Source: [Eubacterium] saphenum (GTDB lineage: Bacteria > Bacillota > Clostridia > Peptostreptococcales > Anaerovoracaceae). From it: a stretch of DNA of 29,212 nt. A program made the translations under genes and the position numbers. The notes below the pieces were generated by a model that ran no database searches, was not told where the DNA came from, and saw only the letters and a program-made list of their open reading frames with translations. Position 1 is the first letter of the stretch. Every line of letters starts with the position of its first letter. Below, in pieces: positions 1 to 9,756 of this stretch. The stretch covers positions 1 through 29,212 of the forward strand of contig SFHC01000025.1 in assembly GCA_004555725.1 (NCBI GenBank), in the 5' to 3' direction.

Positions 1-816
1 GTCATCGCGAGCTTTGAGGCAGCGACAAATGGACGATTGGCTGTAACTTATTACAAAGAACTTACAGGATCAGCATTTATTAACAGGCTTAGGTATTGGG
101 ACAGTACCTGCTGCTGGACGGATTCGAAATACGGAACTTATGCACCATATTTATATTCGATTGTTCAGCTCGCATATGGTAATCCAAGAAATCAGCAGGA
201 AAAACAAACAATTGCTGTAGATGACCGGATTGTCCCAGAACAGATGCAGAGGCTGATTCATTGTAGAATTGATGCGTCTAAATTTCCTGCAGATCTTATG
301 AAAGCATTGGTGCATCGTGCAGGAAACCTGAAATTATATAAAGGCGAAAACAGAAGAAAGCTGCTGTTTACAACGTGTGCAGTAATACGTAAGTATTGGA
401 TTGATCATTTTAAGGAGGAATGGGAAATGGCGTTAGATCCGAATTGCAATAACAGAAGCTATCAATTCGGCAGATTGCTTGCCGTTATGGAAAAGATTGA
501 GCGTGATGTTCTGAATAAAGCAGATGACGAGAGGGAAACAAATGCAATCAGGATGCAGCCTGTTTTTGTAAGACGCCCTGGTTATGCTGTTAAGACGATT
601 ATGGACAAATTAAAAACAGCATATTATCCTAAACTGAAAGAAGGAAGCCGTGTCTATTATGATCGCCTGATCGGAGAAATTATGGATAAGATCTCCCTGT
701 CATCATTAGGGGAATATAACCAGCCGTTGGATGAAACTTATTTACTGGGATATTATCTGCAGAAGAATACGCTGTACACAAAAAAAGAAAGTGAAATGAG
801 TAAAGAGGAGGACTAG
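1..816 (+). CDS. cas8c: Cas8c (Csd1), type I-C Cascade large subunit, C-terminal part
   Basis: This is the 3' part of a gene whose start lies before the window. The frame is open from base 1 and 271 residues are visible; full-length family members are about twice that. Near the left edge the frame reads EAATNGRLAVTYYKELTG, followed by an RLRYWDSTCCW stretch, which matches the conserved Csd1 core. Cas8c is the large subunit of the type I-C surveillance complex (with Cas5c and Cas7). It recognises the PAM, and in this subtype an internal start inside cas8c usually also yields a small subunit (Cas11c); that is known of the family and cannot be proven here. The stop lies 3 bp before the cas7 start, and the cas7 ribosome binding site sits inside the end of this gene, so the two are co-transcribed and probably translationally coupled. 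cas3 and cas5c are expected just upstream. Confidence 0.93.
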   Translation, partial: VIASFEAATNGRLAVTYYKELTGSAFINRLRYWDSTCCWTDSKYGTYAPYLYSIVQLAYGNPRNQQEKQTIAVDDRIVPEQMQRLIHCRIDASKFPADLMKALVHRAGNLKLYKGENRRKLLFTTCAVIRKYWIDHFKEEWEMALDPNCNNRSYQFGRLLAVMEKIERDVLNKADDERETNAIRMQPVFVRRPGYAVKTIMDKLKTAYYPKLKEGSRVYYDRLIGEIMDKISLSSLGEYNQPLDETYLLGYYLQKNTLYTKKESEMSKEED

Positions 817-819
817 AAA

Positions 820-1689
820 ATGGGAGTACTGAATAACAAGATAGATTTTGTAGCTTTTGCTGCTGTAAATAATGCGAATCCGAATGGAGATCCACTGGAT
901 GGAAACCGTCCGCGTACTGATTATAACGGATATGGTGAGATCTCAGATGTCTGCATCAAGAGAAAGATCAGAAACCGCCTTCAGGACATGGGGGAAAAGA
1001 TCTTTGTTCAGTCGGATGATCGTGCGGACGACGGAGCGAAGTCTCTAAAAGACCGGGCAAAGGATCTAGAAAAGATCAAGGACAAAGAGGAATTTGCAGC
1101 GAAAGCGTGTGAATTATGGATTGATGTAAGGGCATTTGGACAAGTATTTGCCTACAGTAAAGGTTCGAAAAAAAGCTCAAAAAAAGATTCTGAAGGAGTT
1201 TCTGTTGGTGTTCGCGGGCCAGTATCTGTACATCAAGCAGTAAGCGCTGATCCGATAGAAATTACGTCTATGCAGATTACAAAGAGCGTGAACGGAGAAA
1301 CTAAGGATACCGGCGAAAAAAGCAGCGACAGGATGGGGATGAAACACATGGTAAAGTTCGGTCTCTATGAAATTAAGGGTGCAATTAATGTTCAGCTCGC
1401 GGAGAAAACCGGATTTACTGAGGAAGATGCAGAAAAACTCAAAGAAGCATTGAGGACCCTGTTTGTAAATGATTCATCTTCGGCAAGGCCGGATGGATCT
1501 ATGGAAATCGTCAAGCTGTACTGGTTTAAGCACAATTGCAAGGATGGACAGTATTCATCCGCAAAAGTTCATAGGAGCGTGTGTGCTGTGAAGAAAGAGG
1601 GTATTAGTATTCCAACTTCGGCGGACGATTATGAATTTCACGTAGAAGAGCTTCCTGGACTTGAGGTGGAAGAAATTGAGGGAATGTAG
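820..1689 (+). CDS. cas7: Cas7 (Csd2), type I-C crRNA backbone subunit
   Basis: This gene encodes the 289-residue backbone subunit that polymerises along the crRNA spacer in type I-C Cascade. The N-terminal segment contains FAAVNNANPNGDPLDGNRPR followed by an RTDYNGYGEISDVCIKRKIRN block, the hallmark of Csd2/Csh2 Cas7 proteins. VRGPVSVHQAVS and a serine/aspartate-rich SSDRMGMKHMVKFG stretch further in are also typical of the family, as is the length. The ATG at 820 is preceded by GAGGAGGA in the tail of cas8c. The 3' end overlaps the likely start of cas4 by 14 bp, so the genes are tightly coupled. Nothing in the reading frame suggests damage, so an effector complex could be assembled if the upstream cas3, cas5c and the 5' part of cas8c are intact. 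Confidence 0.96.
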   Translation: MGVLNNKIDFVAFAAVNNANPNGDPLDGNRPRTDYNGYGEISDVCIKRKIRNRLQDMGEKIFVQSDDRADDGAKSLKDRAKDLEKIKDKEEFAAKACELWIDVRAFGQVFAYSKGSKKSSKKDSEGVSVGVRGPVSVHQAVSADPIEITSMQITKSVNGETKDTGEKSSDRMGMKHMVKFGLYEIKGAINVQLAEKTGFTEEDAEKLKEALRTLFVNDSSSARPDGSMEIVKLYWFKHNCKDGQYSSAKVHRSVCAVKKEGISIPTSADDYEFHVEELPGLEVEEIEGM

Positions 1690-2338
1690 TGATTATCTGC
1701 TGATATCAGGTATTCAGCATTTTGTTTACTGCCGCAGACAATGGGCATTGATCCATGTTGAACATCAATGGGTTGAAAATGGATTGACAGCCGAAGGAAG
1801 GGTCATGCATAAAAGAGTGCATGACTCTTCCGTTCGTGATAATCGATCGGCTGTTATTACAGTTCGTGGATTACGGGTTCGTTCGAACCGGTTAGGTATC
1901 ACTGGTGAATGTGATGCTGTTGAACTTCACCCGGATCAGGAAGGAATAGAATTATCCGGATACAAGGGCAGATGGACGGTTGTTCCTGTAGAGTATAAGC
2001 ATGGTGAATCCAAGGCCTCAGACTGTGACAGAATGCAGGTTGCTGCACAAGTTCTGTGTCTGGAGGAAATGTTATGCTGTACAATTCCGGCAGGAGTTTT
2101 GTTTTATGAAAAAACAAGGCGAAGAGAACTTGTTGAAATGAATGAGGAGTTAAGAGCAGCCACGATAAGAACCATTGAGGAGATGCAAAAGTATTATCAG
2201 CGTGGCTATACTCCTGCTGTGAAACCGGGGAAAAAGTGCAGACAATGCTCACTGCAGAATATTTGCCTGCCTGATATGTTAAAATTAGCAGAGAAAAATG
2301 GTGTAGAGCGGTATATAAAGGAACATCTGGAGGAATGA
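1676..2338 (+). CDS. cas4: Cas4, PAM-selecting RecB-like nuclease of type I-C adaptation
   Basis: The product is a 220-residue PD-(D/E)XK exonuclease with an iron-sulfur cluster. In type I-C it trims prespacers and enforces PAM choice together with Cas1-Cas2. Numbered from the TTG at 1676, the expected residues are present: Cys19 in YCRRQW, His45, Asp80, Glu106 and Lys108 in VEYKHG, and the C-terminal cluster cysteines Cys188, Cys191 and Cys197 (CRQCSLQNIC). No ATG exists at the 5' end. I chose TTG 1676 because GAGGTGGAAG sits just upstream and the product then begins close to the conserved DYLLISGIQHF motif. TTG 1661 would add five residues. The gene overlaps the cas7 end and stops 1 bp before the cas1 ATG. 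All catalytic and cluster residues look intact, in contrast to the next gene. Confidence 0.95.
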   Translation: MRECSDYLLISGIQHFVYCRRQWALIHVEHQWVENGLTAEGRVMHKRVHDSSVRDNRSAVITVRGLRVRSNRLGITGECDAVELHPDQEGIELSGYKGRWTVVPVEYKHGESKASDCDRMQVAAQVLCLEEMLCCTIPAGVLFYEKTRRRELVEMNEELRAATIRTIEEMQKYYQRGYTPAVKPGKKCRQCSLQNICLPDMLKLAEKNGVERYIKEHLEE

Positions 2339-2339
2339 T

Positions 2340-3320
2340 ATGCGAAAACTTTTGAATACACTGTATATAACAACTGAAGACGCATTAAAGATGATTCCCC
2401 TTCACACGCTTAACTCAATCATCAGTTTTTCCTATAAAGGAGCAACACCAGCATTAATGGGAGAATGTGTAAAGAATGGTATTCAACTGTCCTTTTTCAA
2501 TCCGTTTGGAAAATTTCTGGCCAATATAAGTGGAAGCATCGATGGAAATGTACTTCTTCGCCGTCAGCAGTACCGTTGTGCTGATACGGAAGAGCGGGCA
2601 CTGCGCCTAGCCAAAACATTTATTTACGGAAAATTGTATAACAGCAGATATCTGCTGTTGAAATTTGGCAGAAACTATTCGATGAGAGTAAGTCAATTAG
2701 ACTTTCAGGATGGATCAAATCGTTTAAAAGACTTGCTTAATGAAGTAAAAGAAGCTGATTCCTGTGCAGAACTCAGAGGCATCGAGGGAACCGCAGCGAA
2801 TGTTTACTTTGGCTTATTTGATCAGATGATCCTGCAGAATAAATCTTCGTTTCATTTTCAGGGAAGAAATCGCAGACCTCCTACAGATCGGGTAAATGCA
2901 CTTCTTTCATTCGCATATATTCTCCTCGCAAATGATTGCAGTGCAGCTCTTCAGGGTGTTGGTCTGGATCCATATGTTGGGTTTCTTCATACAGACAGAC
3001 CAGGGCGCAGATCGCTCGGATTAGATCTTATGGAAGAATTCCGTTCAGTTTATGCAGACAGATTTGTATTAACCTTGATTAACAATCGGATCCTTGGTGT
3101 TTCAGATTTTGACGAACAAGAAAGCGGAGCTGTCATTCTTAAGGATGATGCAAGAAGGAGATTCCTACAAGAATGGCAGAAAAAGAAATGTGAGACAATT
3201 ACGCACCCGTTTTTGAAAGAGAAAATGGAGTGGGGGCTTGTTCCGCATATCCAAGCTAAACTTCTTGCCAGATGTATACGAGGAGACATAGAGGATTATC
3301 CTCCATTTTTCTGGAAATAG
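2340..3320 (+). CDS. cas1: Cas1 integrase, type I-C, with an apparent N-terminal internal deletion
   Basis: Cas1 is the metal-dependent integrase that inserts spacers with Cas2. The catalytic C-terminal domain looks complete: Glu149 in GIEGTAANVYFG, then GRNRRPPTDRVNALLSF, His217 in FLHTDRPGRRSLGLDL, and acidic residues Asp229 and Glu232. The protein ends in the typical YPPFFWK. The N-terminal beta domain is short. In the I-C Cas1 proteins I know, about 20 residues with a YLxxDGENxVVR-like segment separate the TTxD motif from the IPLH motif; here TTED is followed almost at once by ALKMIPLH. The total is 326 residues against the usual 343 or so, an in-frame loss of about 17. ATG 2340 is preceded by GGAGGA. 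The identification is secure. Whether the shortened protein still works is unknown, and a local sequence or assembly error cannot be excluded. Confidence 0.95.
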   Translation: MRKLLNTLYITTEDALKMIPLHTLNSIISFSYKGATPALMGECVKNGIQLSFFNPFGKFLANISGSIDGNVLLRRQQYRCADTEERALRLAKTFIYGKLYNSRYLLLKFGRNYSMRVSQLDFQDGSNRLKDLLNEVKEADSCAELRGIEGTAANVYFGLFDQMILQNKSSFHFQGRNRRPPTDRVNALLSFAYILLANDCSAALQGVGLDPYVGFLHTDRPGRRSLGLDLMEEFRSVYADRFVLTLINNRILGVSDFDEQESGAVILKDDARRRFLQEWQKKKCETITHPFLKEKMEWGLVPHIQAKLLARCIRGDIEDYPPFFWK

Positions 3321-3329
3321 GTGATTGCA

Positions 3330-3620
3330 ATGCTTGTATTAATAACGTATGATGTAAATACAACTTCGGAAAAAGGAAGAAAAAGATTAGCCCAAATTGC
3401 AAAAGTTTGTGTTGCGTATGGCCAGCGAGTACAAAATTCAGTGTTTGAATGCGATCTTGATATGGCTAAATATGTTACCCTGAAGAGTCGGCTGCTGAGT
3501 ATCTATGATTCAGAAAAAGACAGTATCAGGTTTTATAATCTGGGGAACAATTATTCCAGCAGGATTGAACATTATGGGCGAAAAACTTCATATGATCCGG
3601 AAGGTGTTTTGATGTTATAG
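3330..3620 (+). CDS. cas2: Cas2, adaptation complex subunit, type I-C
   Basis: This is a 96-residue ferredoxin-fold protein that bridges two Cas1 dimers in the spacer-integration complex. The N-terminus reads MLVLITYDVNT with the conserved Asp8, followed by GRKRLAQIAKVCVAYGQRVQNSVFECDL, and the C-terminal part carries YNLGNNY, all typical of I-C Cas2. A GTG at 3321 would give 99 residues. I prefer ATG 3330 because AGGTGA lies at suitable spacing and the length then fits the family. The gene follows cas1 by 9 bp and is the last cas gene before the leader, the canonical I-C order (cas4-cas1-cas2-array). Confidence 0.95.
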   Translation: MLVLITYDVNTTSEKGRKRLAQIAKVCVAYGQRVQNSVFECDLDMAKYVTLKSRLLSIYDSEKDSIRFYNLGNNYSSRIEHYGRKTSYDPEGVLML

Positions 3621-3797
3621 TCTTAATATGTTATTAAGGTGCGAAGTATAAGCTGTTTAGAAAATACAGTGACGTTCGCACCTGAAAAATCCTTCTGATG
3701 TCTATAAACCTTTTCAGAAGGTAGCTGAATAAGTAGAAATATTGGTTGTCAGACACAATTAAAGTGTTGGAACACGTTGGTATTTTGAAATTTGGCT
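3621..3797 (+). promoter_or_regulatory. CRISPR leader with two inverted repeats
   Basis: This is the non-coding sequence between cas2 and the first repeat, so it must contain the leader and probably the array promoter. Two inverted repeats are visible. AGGTGCGAA (3637-3645) pairs with TTCGCACCT (3675-3683) across a 29-bp loop. CCTTCTGA (3691-3698) pairs with TCAGAAGG (3714-3721) across 15 bp. The second lacks a T-run on the + strand but is followed by ATTTTT on the - strand, so it could stop antisense transcription heading into cas2. I could not find a convincing -35/-10 pair. The leader ends TTTGAAATTTGGCT; its TTGAAAT matches the last seven bases of the repeat, possibly by chance. Confidence 0.75.
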
Positions 3798-6700
3798 GTC
3801 GCACCCCGCGAGGGGTGCGTGGATTGAAATACAGCCCTGACGGAACTGAGCTGTACGCAAAGACGTCGCACCCCGCGAGGGGTGCGTGGATTGAAATACA
3901 TTGATGTCGAAGAAAAGCGCTGGCAGATGGTGTCGCACCCCGCGAGGGGTGCGTGGATTGAAATGTAAGGGTCTACTCTTGTAACGTTATATAGAAGTCG
4001 CACCCCGCGAGGGGTGCGTGGATTGAAATTGCCTTGAGCTGAGGTCAATCAAACAGGCGCGTGGTCGCACCCCGCGAGGGGTGCGTGGATTGAAATGTCG
4101 GTGGATGTAAAACGCTTGAATGCTGTTTAGTCGCACCCCGCGAGGGGTGCGTGGATTGAAATTTTGCGTAGTCAACTTCATCTTCAAAAGGATTGTGTCG
4201 CACCCCGCGAGGGGTGCGTGGATTGAAATTAAAATGTACGGTCATTATAAAAAAGATTTTGAGTCGCACCCCGCGAGGGGTGCGTGGATTGAAATCCTAA
4301 AATCATCAAAACAATCTGGGATGTGTTCAGTCGCACCCCGCGAGGGGTGCGTGGATTGAAATTTACAAGGCATTAAATGGAAATGGCATTATTCGTCGCA
4401 CCCCGCGAGGGGTGCGTGGATTGAAATCGCGTCCTCTTTTGGTAGTGCGTCCAGAACTAATGTCGCACCCCGCGAGGGGTGCGTGGATTGAAATACTAAT
4501 GAACATAGCGACAAATATTTGCAACTAGTCGCACCCCGCGAGGGGTGCGTGGATTGAAATGTTTTTTGAATCGTCACTGACAGAATCAACCACAGTCGCA
4601 CCCCGCGAGGGGTGCGTGGATTGAAATCAGAGCCGTTTGAAAGTGTTAAGGTGTGTGCTGAGTCGCACCCCGCGAGGGGTGCGTGGATTGAAATACTGGT
4701 GGTGATGGATGAACTGCATGCAGTAAAAGTCGCACCCCGCGAGGGGTGCGTGGATTGAAATCTAATGTCAGCGATTTGCTTGGCTGCGGATACTGTCGCA
4801 CCCCGCGAGGGGTGCGTGGATTGAAATCTCCAGCTCCTTCTGCCTCTCTGCTATCCTCAGGTCGCACCCCGCGAGGGGTGCGTGGATTGAAATACGTCAC
4901 TGAGGTGCCAACAAAGATGCCGGTTCCGTCGCACCCCGCGAGGGGTGCGTGGATTGAAATTAGGTATGGGAGTAGTTGGACAGCTGGGGGATATCGTCGC
5001 ACCCCGCGAGGGGTGCGTGGATTGAAATATTGAGTACTGCCAGTCCTCTGCTCTTATCCAAGTCGCACCCCGCGAGGGGTGCGTGGATTGAAATTTGAGA
5101 CGGTCATTCACGGCAGGCACGATAAAGTCGCACCCCGCGAGGGGTGCGTGGATTGAAATTTAATAAGGGGTGAAACATGAGATATAAAGCACTGGTCGCA
5201 CCCCGCGAGGGGTGCGTGGATTGAAATATTAACAACCATGCTTTCAAACGTTGTTCCGCGGTCGCACCCCGCGAGGGGTGCGTGGATTGAAATGATTGTC
5301 GTATGTGAATGATTGTACCCCTTGCACGGTCGCACCCCGCGAGGGGTGCGTGGATTGAAATACTATTTGACATGGCAGATTGAAAGAGGTAAAGTCGCAC
5401 CCCGCGAGGGGTGCGTGGATTGAAATGTGTCTATGCAAGCCCGCCGCCCTGCGATTTCTGTCGCACCCCGCGAGGGGTGCGTGGATTGAAATATCTCCCG
5501 AAAGAACCCGTCATAGGTAGTTTTGTGTCGCACCCCGCGAGGGGTGCGTGGATTGAAATTTTTGACCGTTCAGAACTGGGTACTTCCAACAGGTCGCACC
5601 CCGCGAGGGGTGCGTGGATTGAAATCTTTAACGTATATACGCATATATATTACTTATCTAGTCGCACCCCGCGAGGGGTGCGTGGATTGAAATACGCCTA
5701 ACACCGGACAGCAGGCTAAAATTGAGGGTCGCACCCCGCGAGGGGTGCGTGGATTGAAATAAGTATAAAGATAATCACGAAGAAAGAATTTCAGGTCGCA
5801 CCCCGCGAGGGGTGCGTGGATTGAAATCCCGAAAGATTTAATTGATGCGGGGTTTGTTGAGTCGCACCCCGCGAGGGGTGCGTGGATTGAAATGCGACTG
5901 CGGAAAATGTTACCGGTTATCATGGGTCGCACCCCGCGAGGGGTGCGTGGATTGAAATGCATTAAATCACTAGAAGAGCCTAAGACAAAACGGTCGCACC
6001 CCGCGAGGGGTGCGTGGATTGAAATTTTGAAGGTAGAACACCTAACGTTGGTAGGATGTCGCACCCCGCGAGGGGTGCGTGGATTGAAATATAATGATGA
6101 ATCACTGTTTGCATTGCTATATGGTCGCACCCCGCGAGGGGTGCGTGGATTGAAATTTTGGCTCTGGCTTCTGCTCCTGCTTCTTCTTCGTCGCACCCCG
6201 CGAGGGGTGCGTGGATTGAAATTATAAGTCTCTTATGGGCAAGGAGCTTAACGCGTCGCACCCCGCGAGGGGTGCGTGGATTGAAATTATTTTAAAATGT
6301 CTGGATCTCATGATTGGAAATGTCGCACCCCGCGAGGGGTGCGTGGATTGAAATACTTACACGCTCGCAGAGTCTGCTTATGCGTCGTCGCACCCCGCGA
6401 GGGGTGCGTGGATTGAAATATCTTCTGTCATTGCGTTTTTAGGCATGAGTTTGTCGCACCCCGCGAGGGGTGCGTGGATTGAAATAACACAACATACATG
6501 GAATTAACAAAGAAGAATAGTCGCACCCCGCGAGGGGTGCGTGGATTGAAATCTTGTACGTGTCGCTAGGCGAAAATAGAACCAGTCGCACCCCGCGAGG
6601 GGTGCGTGGATTGAAATATCGAGGTAAATCACAAGCAACTGAACGCCGTTAAGTCGCACCCCGCGAGGGGTGCGTGGATTGAAATAGGCTGGAATGGAGA

Positions 6701-9202
6701 GCCAGTCAAAGAGCCTTTAGTCGCACCCCGCGAGGGGTGCGTGGATTGAAATAATCTCACCGGACATCACAAGCGCAAATATCGGTCGCACCCCGCGAGG
6801 GGTGCGTGGATTGAAATAAGTATAAAGATAATCACGAAGAAAGAATTTCAGTCGCACCCCGCGAGGGGTGCGTGGATTGAAATCGTACATGCCGGAGTAA
6901 ATCTCTGTCGGGTTGATGTCGCACCCCGCGAGGGGTGCGTGGATTGAAATTTGGCGGATCCTCTGTCTTTTATAAAGATGTGCGTCGCACCCCGCGAGGG
7001 GTGCGTGGATTGAAATAAATTAAGTTAAATTTTAAAGTTAAATAGTTAAGTCGCACCCCGCGAGGGGTGCGTGGATTGAAATAACCAGCGCATCCTGAAA
7101 CACCTTATGAAAAAGTCGCACCCCGCGAGGGGTGCGTGGATTGAAATAGAATCCAGAAGAACCAGCCAGAACTGAGGTTTAGTCGCACCCCGCGAGGGGT
7201 GCGTGGATTGAAATTGTCATGTTTAACAGTTGGTCAGTGTACTTGATGTCGCACCCCGCGAGGGGTGCGTGGATTGAAATAACGCTGGTTAAAATCTCAA
7301 ACCTGAGATGTCGTCGCACCCCGCGAGGGGTGCGTGGATTGAAATACCACGGTTTGAAATAACACAATCAAGGTCAATGTCGCACCCCGCGAGGGGTGCG
7401 TGGATTGAAATCGCAGTGCATCGCATTTGGTAGAACAGCAGATGTCGCACCCCGCGAGGGGTGCGTGGATTGAAATCAAGGACTGTATGAGCTGTTTGCT
7501 GTCTTGCTGTAGTCGCACCCCGCGAGGGGTGCGTGGATTGAAATATTTATCCCCCTTGTTTTTGTTTTCCTTCATGCGTCGCACCCCGCGAGGGGTGCGT
7601 GGATTGAAATGTGCAGATGATCTGAACGAGGATGAAATAAAGGTCGCACCCCGCGAGGGGTGCGTGGATTGAAATAAAAGCAACGTTTTATTTTAAAATG
7701 TCTGGATCGTCGCACCCCGCGAGGGGTGCGTGGATTGAAATTTGAAAATCTTGAGGAACACAAAGAATGGCGCATGTCGCACCCCGCGAGGGGTGCGTGG
7801 ATTGAAATGCCCTTGCACGAAGCAAGGACAAACTGCGAATCGTCGCACCCCGCGAGGGGTGCGTGGATTGAAATTGAATCATGACTGGAATCGTGATTTG
7901 GGAAGTACGTCGCACCCCGCGAGGGGTGCGTGGATTGAAATATCTGTTGAAATGCAGTTGAATGAAAGTAAAAGTCGCACCCCGCGAGGGGTGCGTGGAT
8001 TGAAATGTTTCCAACCAGAGAAAACAGTTTTGAGGTTGACGTCGCACCCCGCGAGGGGTGCGTGGATTGAAATAGAGAGCATTGGGTGTTACTGTCGATG
8101 GTTCTTGTCGCACCCCGCGAGGGGTGCGTGGATTGAAATATTGCTGACCAAATACTTAAATCCGGTTAGTTCGGTCGCACCCCGCGAGGGGTGCGTGGAT
8201 TGAAATGAAGAATGACAGCGGTGAATAAAAGTTATCCACGTCGCACCCCGCGAGGGGTGCGTGGATTGAAATATGATTGACGGATAGTCTTTGTATGCGA
8301 TGTCAGTCGCACCCCGCGAGGGGTGCGTGGATTGAAATACGAATGAGATTGTTTATAACGTCATTGATAGCGTCGCACCCCGCGAGGGGTGCGTGGATTG
8401 AAATTTGTCAAACGTGTTAGCAAGATCGTCATATCCGGTCGCACCCCGCGAGGGGTGCGTGGATTGAAATCGCCTGCAACCGTATTAATCATAGTACAGA
8501 CGGTCGCACCCCGCGAGGGGTGCGTGGATTGAAATCTATTGTCGTGGACAAGGACGGCGTGATTGTCGCGTCGCACCCCGCGAGGGGTGCGTGGATTGAA
8601 ATCCTTGGTAAAACCTCGGCTGAATACAAGAAGCAGTCGCACCCCGCGAGGGGTGCGTGGATTGAAATACAACAACAGTTGTATCATATACCGTGTCTCC
8701 ATGTCGCACCCCGCGAGGGGTGCGTGGATTGAAATATGCAACCCCCTTTTTTTAAAATATCGGATGACGTCGCACCCCGCGAGGGGTGCGTGGATTGAAA
8801 TCAGAACAATGCGATCTGGATTATGTCTAACGCAACGTCGCACCCCGCGAGGGGTGCGTGGATTGAAATATCTGGTCTGCATCAATGTTCACGGGCTTGT
8901 TTTGTCGCACCCCGCGAGGGGTGCGTGGATTGAAATGCCCTTGCACGAAGCAAGGACAAACTGCGAATCAGTCGCACCCCGCGAGGGGTGCGTGGATTGA
9001 AATTGAACAAGGCAAAGATGGAGAAAAGAGAACTGAGTCGCACCCCGCGAGGGGTGCGTGGATTGAAATATGTTATGAAAGAGGTGACGCTGTTGTTGGA
9101 AAAGTCGCACCCCGCGAGGGGTGCGTGGATTGAAATTTGAATCGTAACCATATGAAAGCGAGTTTTCACGTCGCACCCCGCGAGGGGTGCGTGGATTGAA
9201 AT

Positions 9203-9210
9203 ATGATCCA
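9203..9210 (+). other. 8-nt vestigial spacer (spacer 82)
   Basis: Between two perfect repeats (9170-9202 and 9211-9243) there are only eight bases, ATGATCCA. A crRNA from this unit would have no usable guide. It lies directly after spacer 81, one of the two identical copies of the same spacer. It could come from a deletion inside a normal spacer or from integration of a trimmed prespacer. Confidence 0.95.
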
Positions 9211-9710
9211 GTCGCACCCCGCGAGGGGTGCGTGGATTGAAATCCAGCATACGGATTGCGCCTGTTTGCCGTGATGGTCGCACCCCGCGAGGGGTGCGTG
9301 GATTGAAATCGTTGAGATGCAGTTGAACGAGAGCAAGCAGACGTCGCACCCCGCGAGGGGTGCGTGGATTGAAATATCATGCTGACAAGTCCAACGAATC
9401 CAATGTTAGGTCGCACCCCGCGAGGGGTGCGTGGATTGAAATCAGATTTTGTCTTGAGCCTGTTGAAGTTGGTTTGAAGTCGCACCCCGCGAGGGGTGCG
9501 TGGATTGAAATCAGTCTCAAGCGTGAACCTGTGGGCAACATATTGTCGCACCCCGCGAGGGGTGCGTGGATTGAAATCACGTTTAGCAAGCAATCTTCTA
9601 GCCGCCTGTGTGTCGCACCCCGCGAGGGGTGCGTGGATTGAAATTTGAATCGTAACCATATGAAAGCGAGTTTTCACGTCGCACCCCGCGAGGGGTGCGT
9701 GGATTGAAAT

Positions 9711-9756
9711 GTGGATTGAAATCAGAAGCGTTTGTGAAGCTGACAAAGGGTGCGAC
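9711..9756 (+). other. 46-nt aberrant unit with duplicated crRNA handle (spacer 90)
   Basis: After a full repeat (9678-9710) the next 12 bases, GTGGATTGAAAT, repeat the repeat's own 3' end. About 25 bases of unique sequence follow. The last nine, GGGTGCGAC, are the exact reverse complement of the first nine bases of the next repeat, making an 18-bp palindrome across the junction (9748-9765). The unit follows spacer 89, the second copy of the duplicated spacer 81. In RNA the palindrome could compete with the normal repeat hairpin. Confidence 0.93.

Noticed and set aside
7346..7378. TTGAAAT inside spacer 54, like the repeat end
   Set aside because: Seven bases only; common by chance in AT-rich DNA.
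8736..8768. Spacer 75 resembles the composite of spacers 38 and 59
   Set aside because: The similarity needs a gap and many mismatches and rests mainly on T and A runs.
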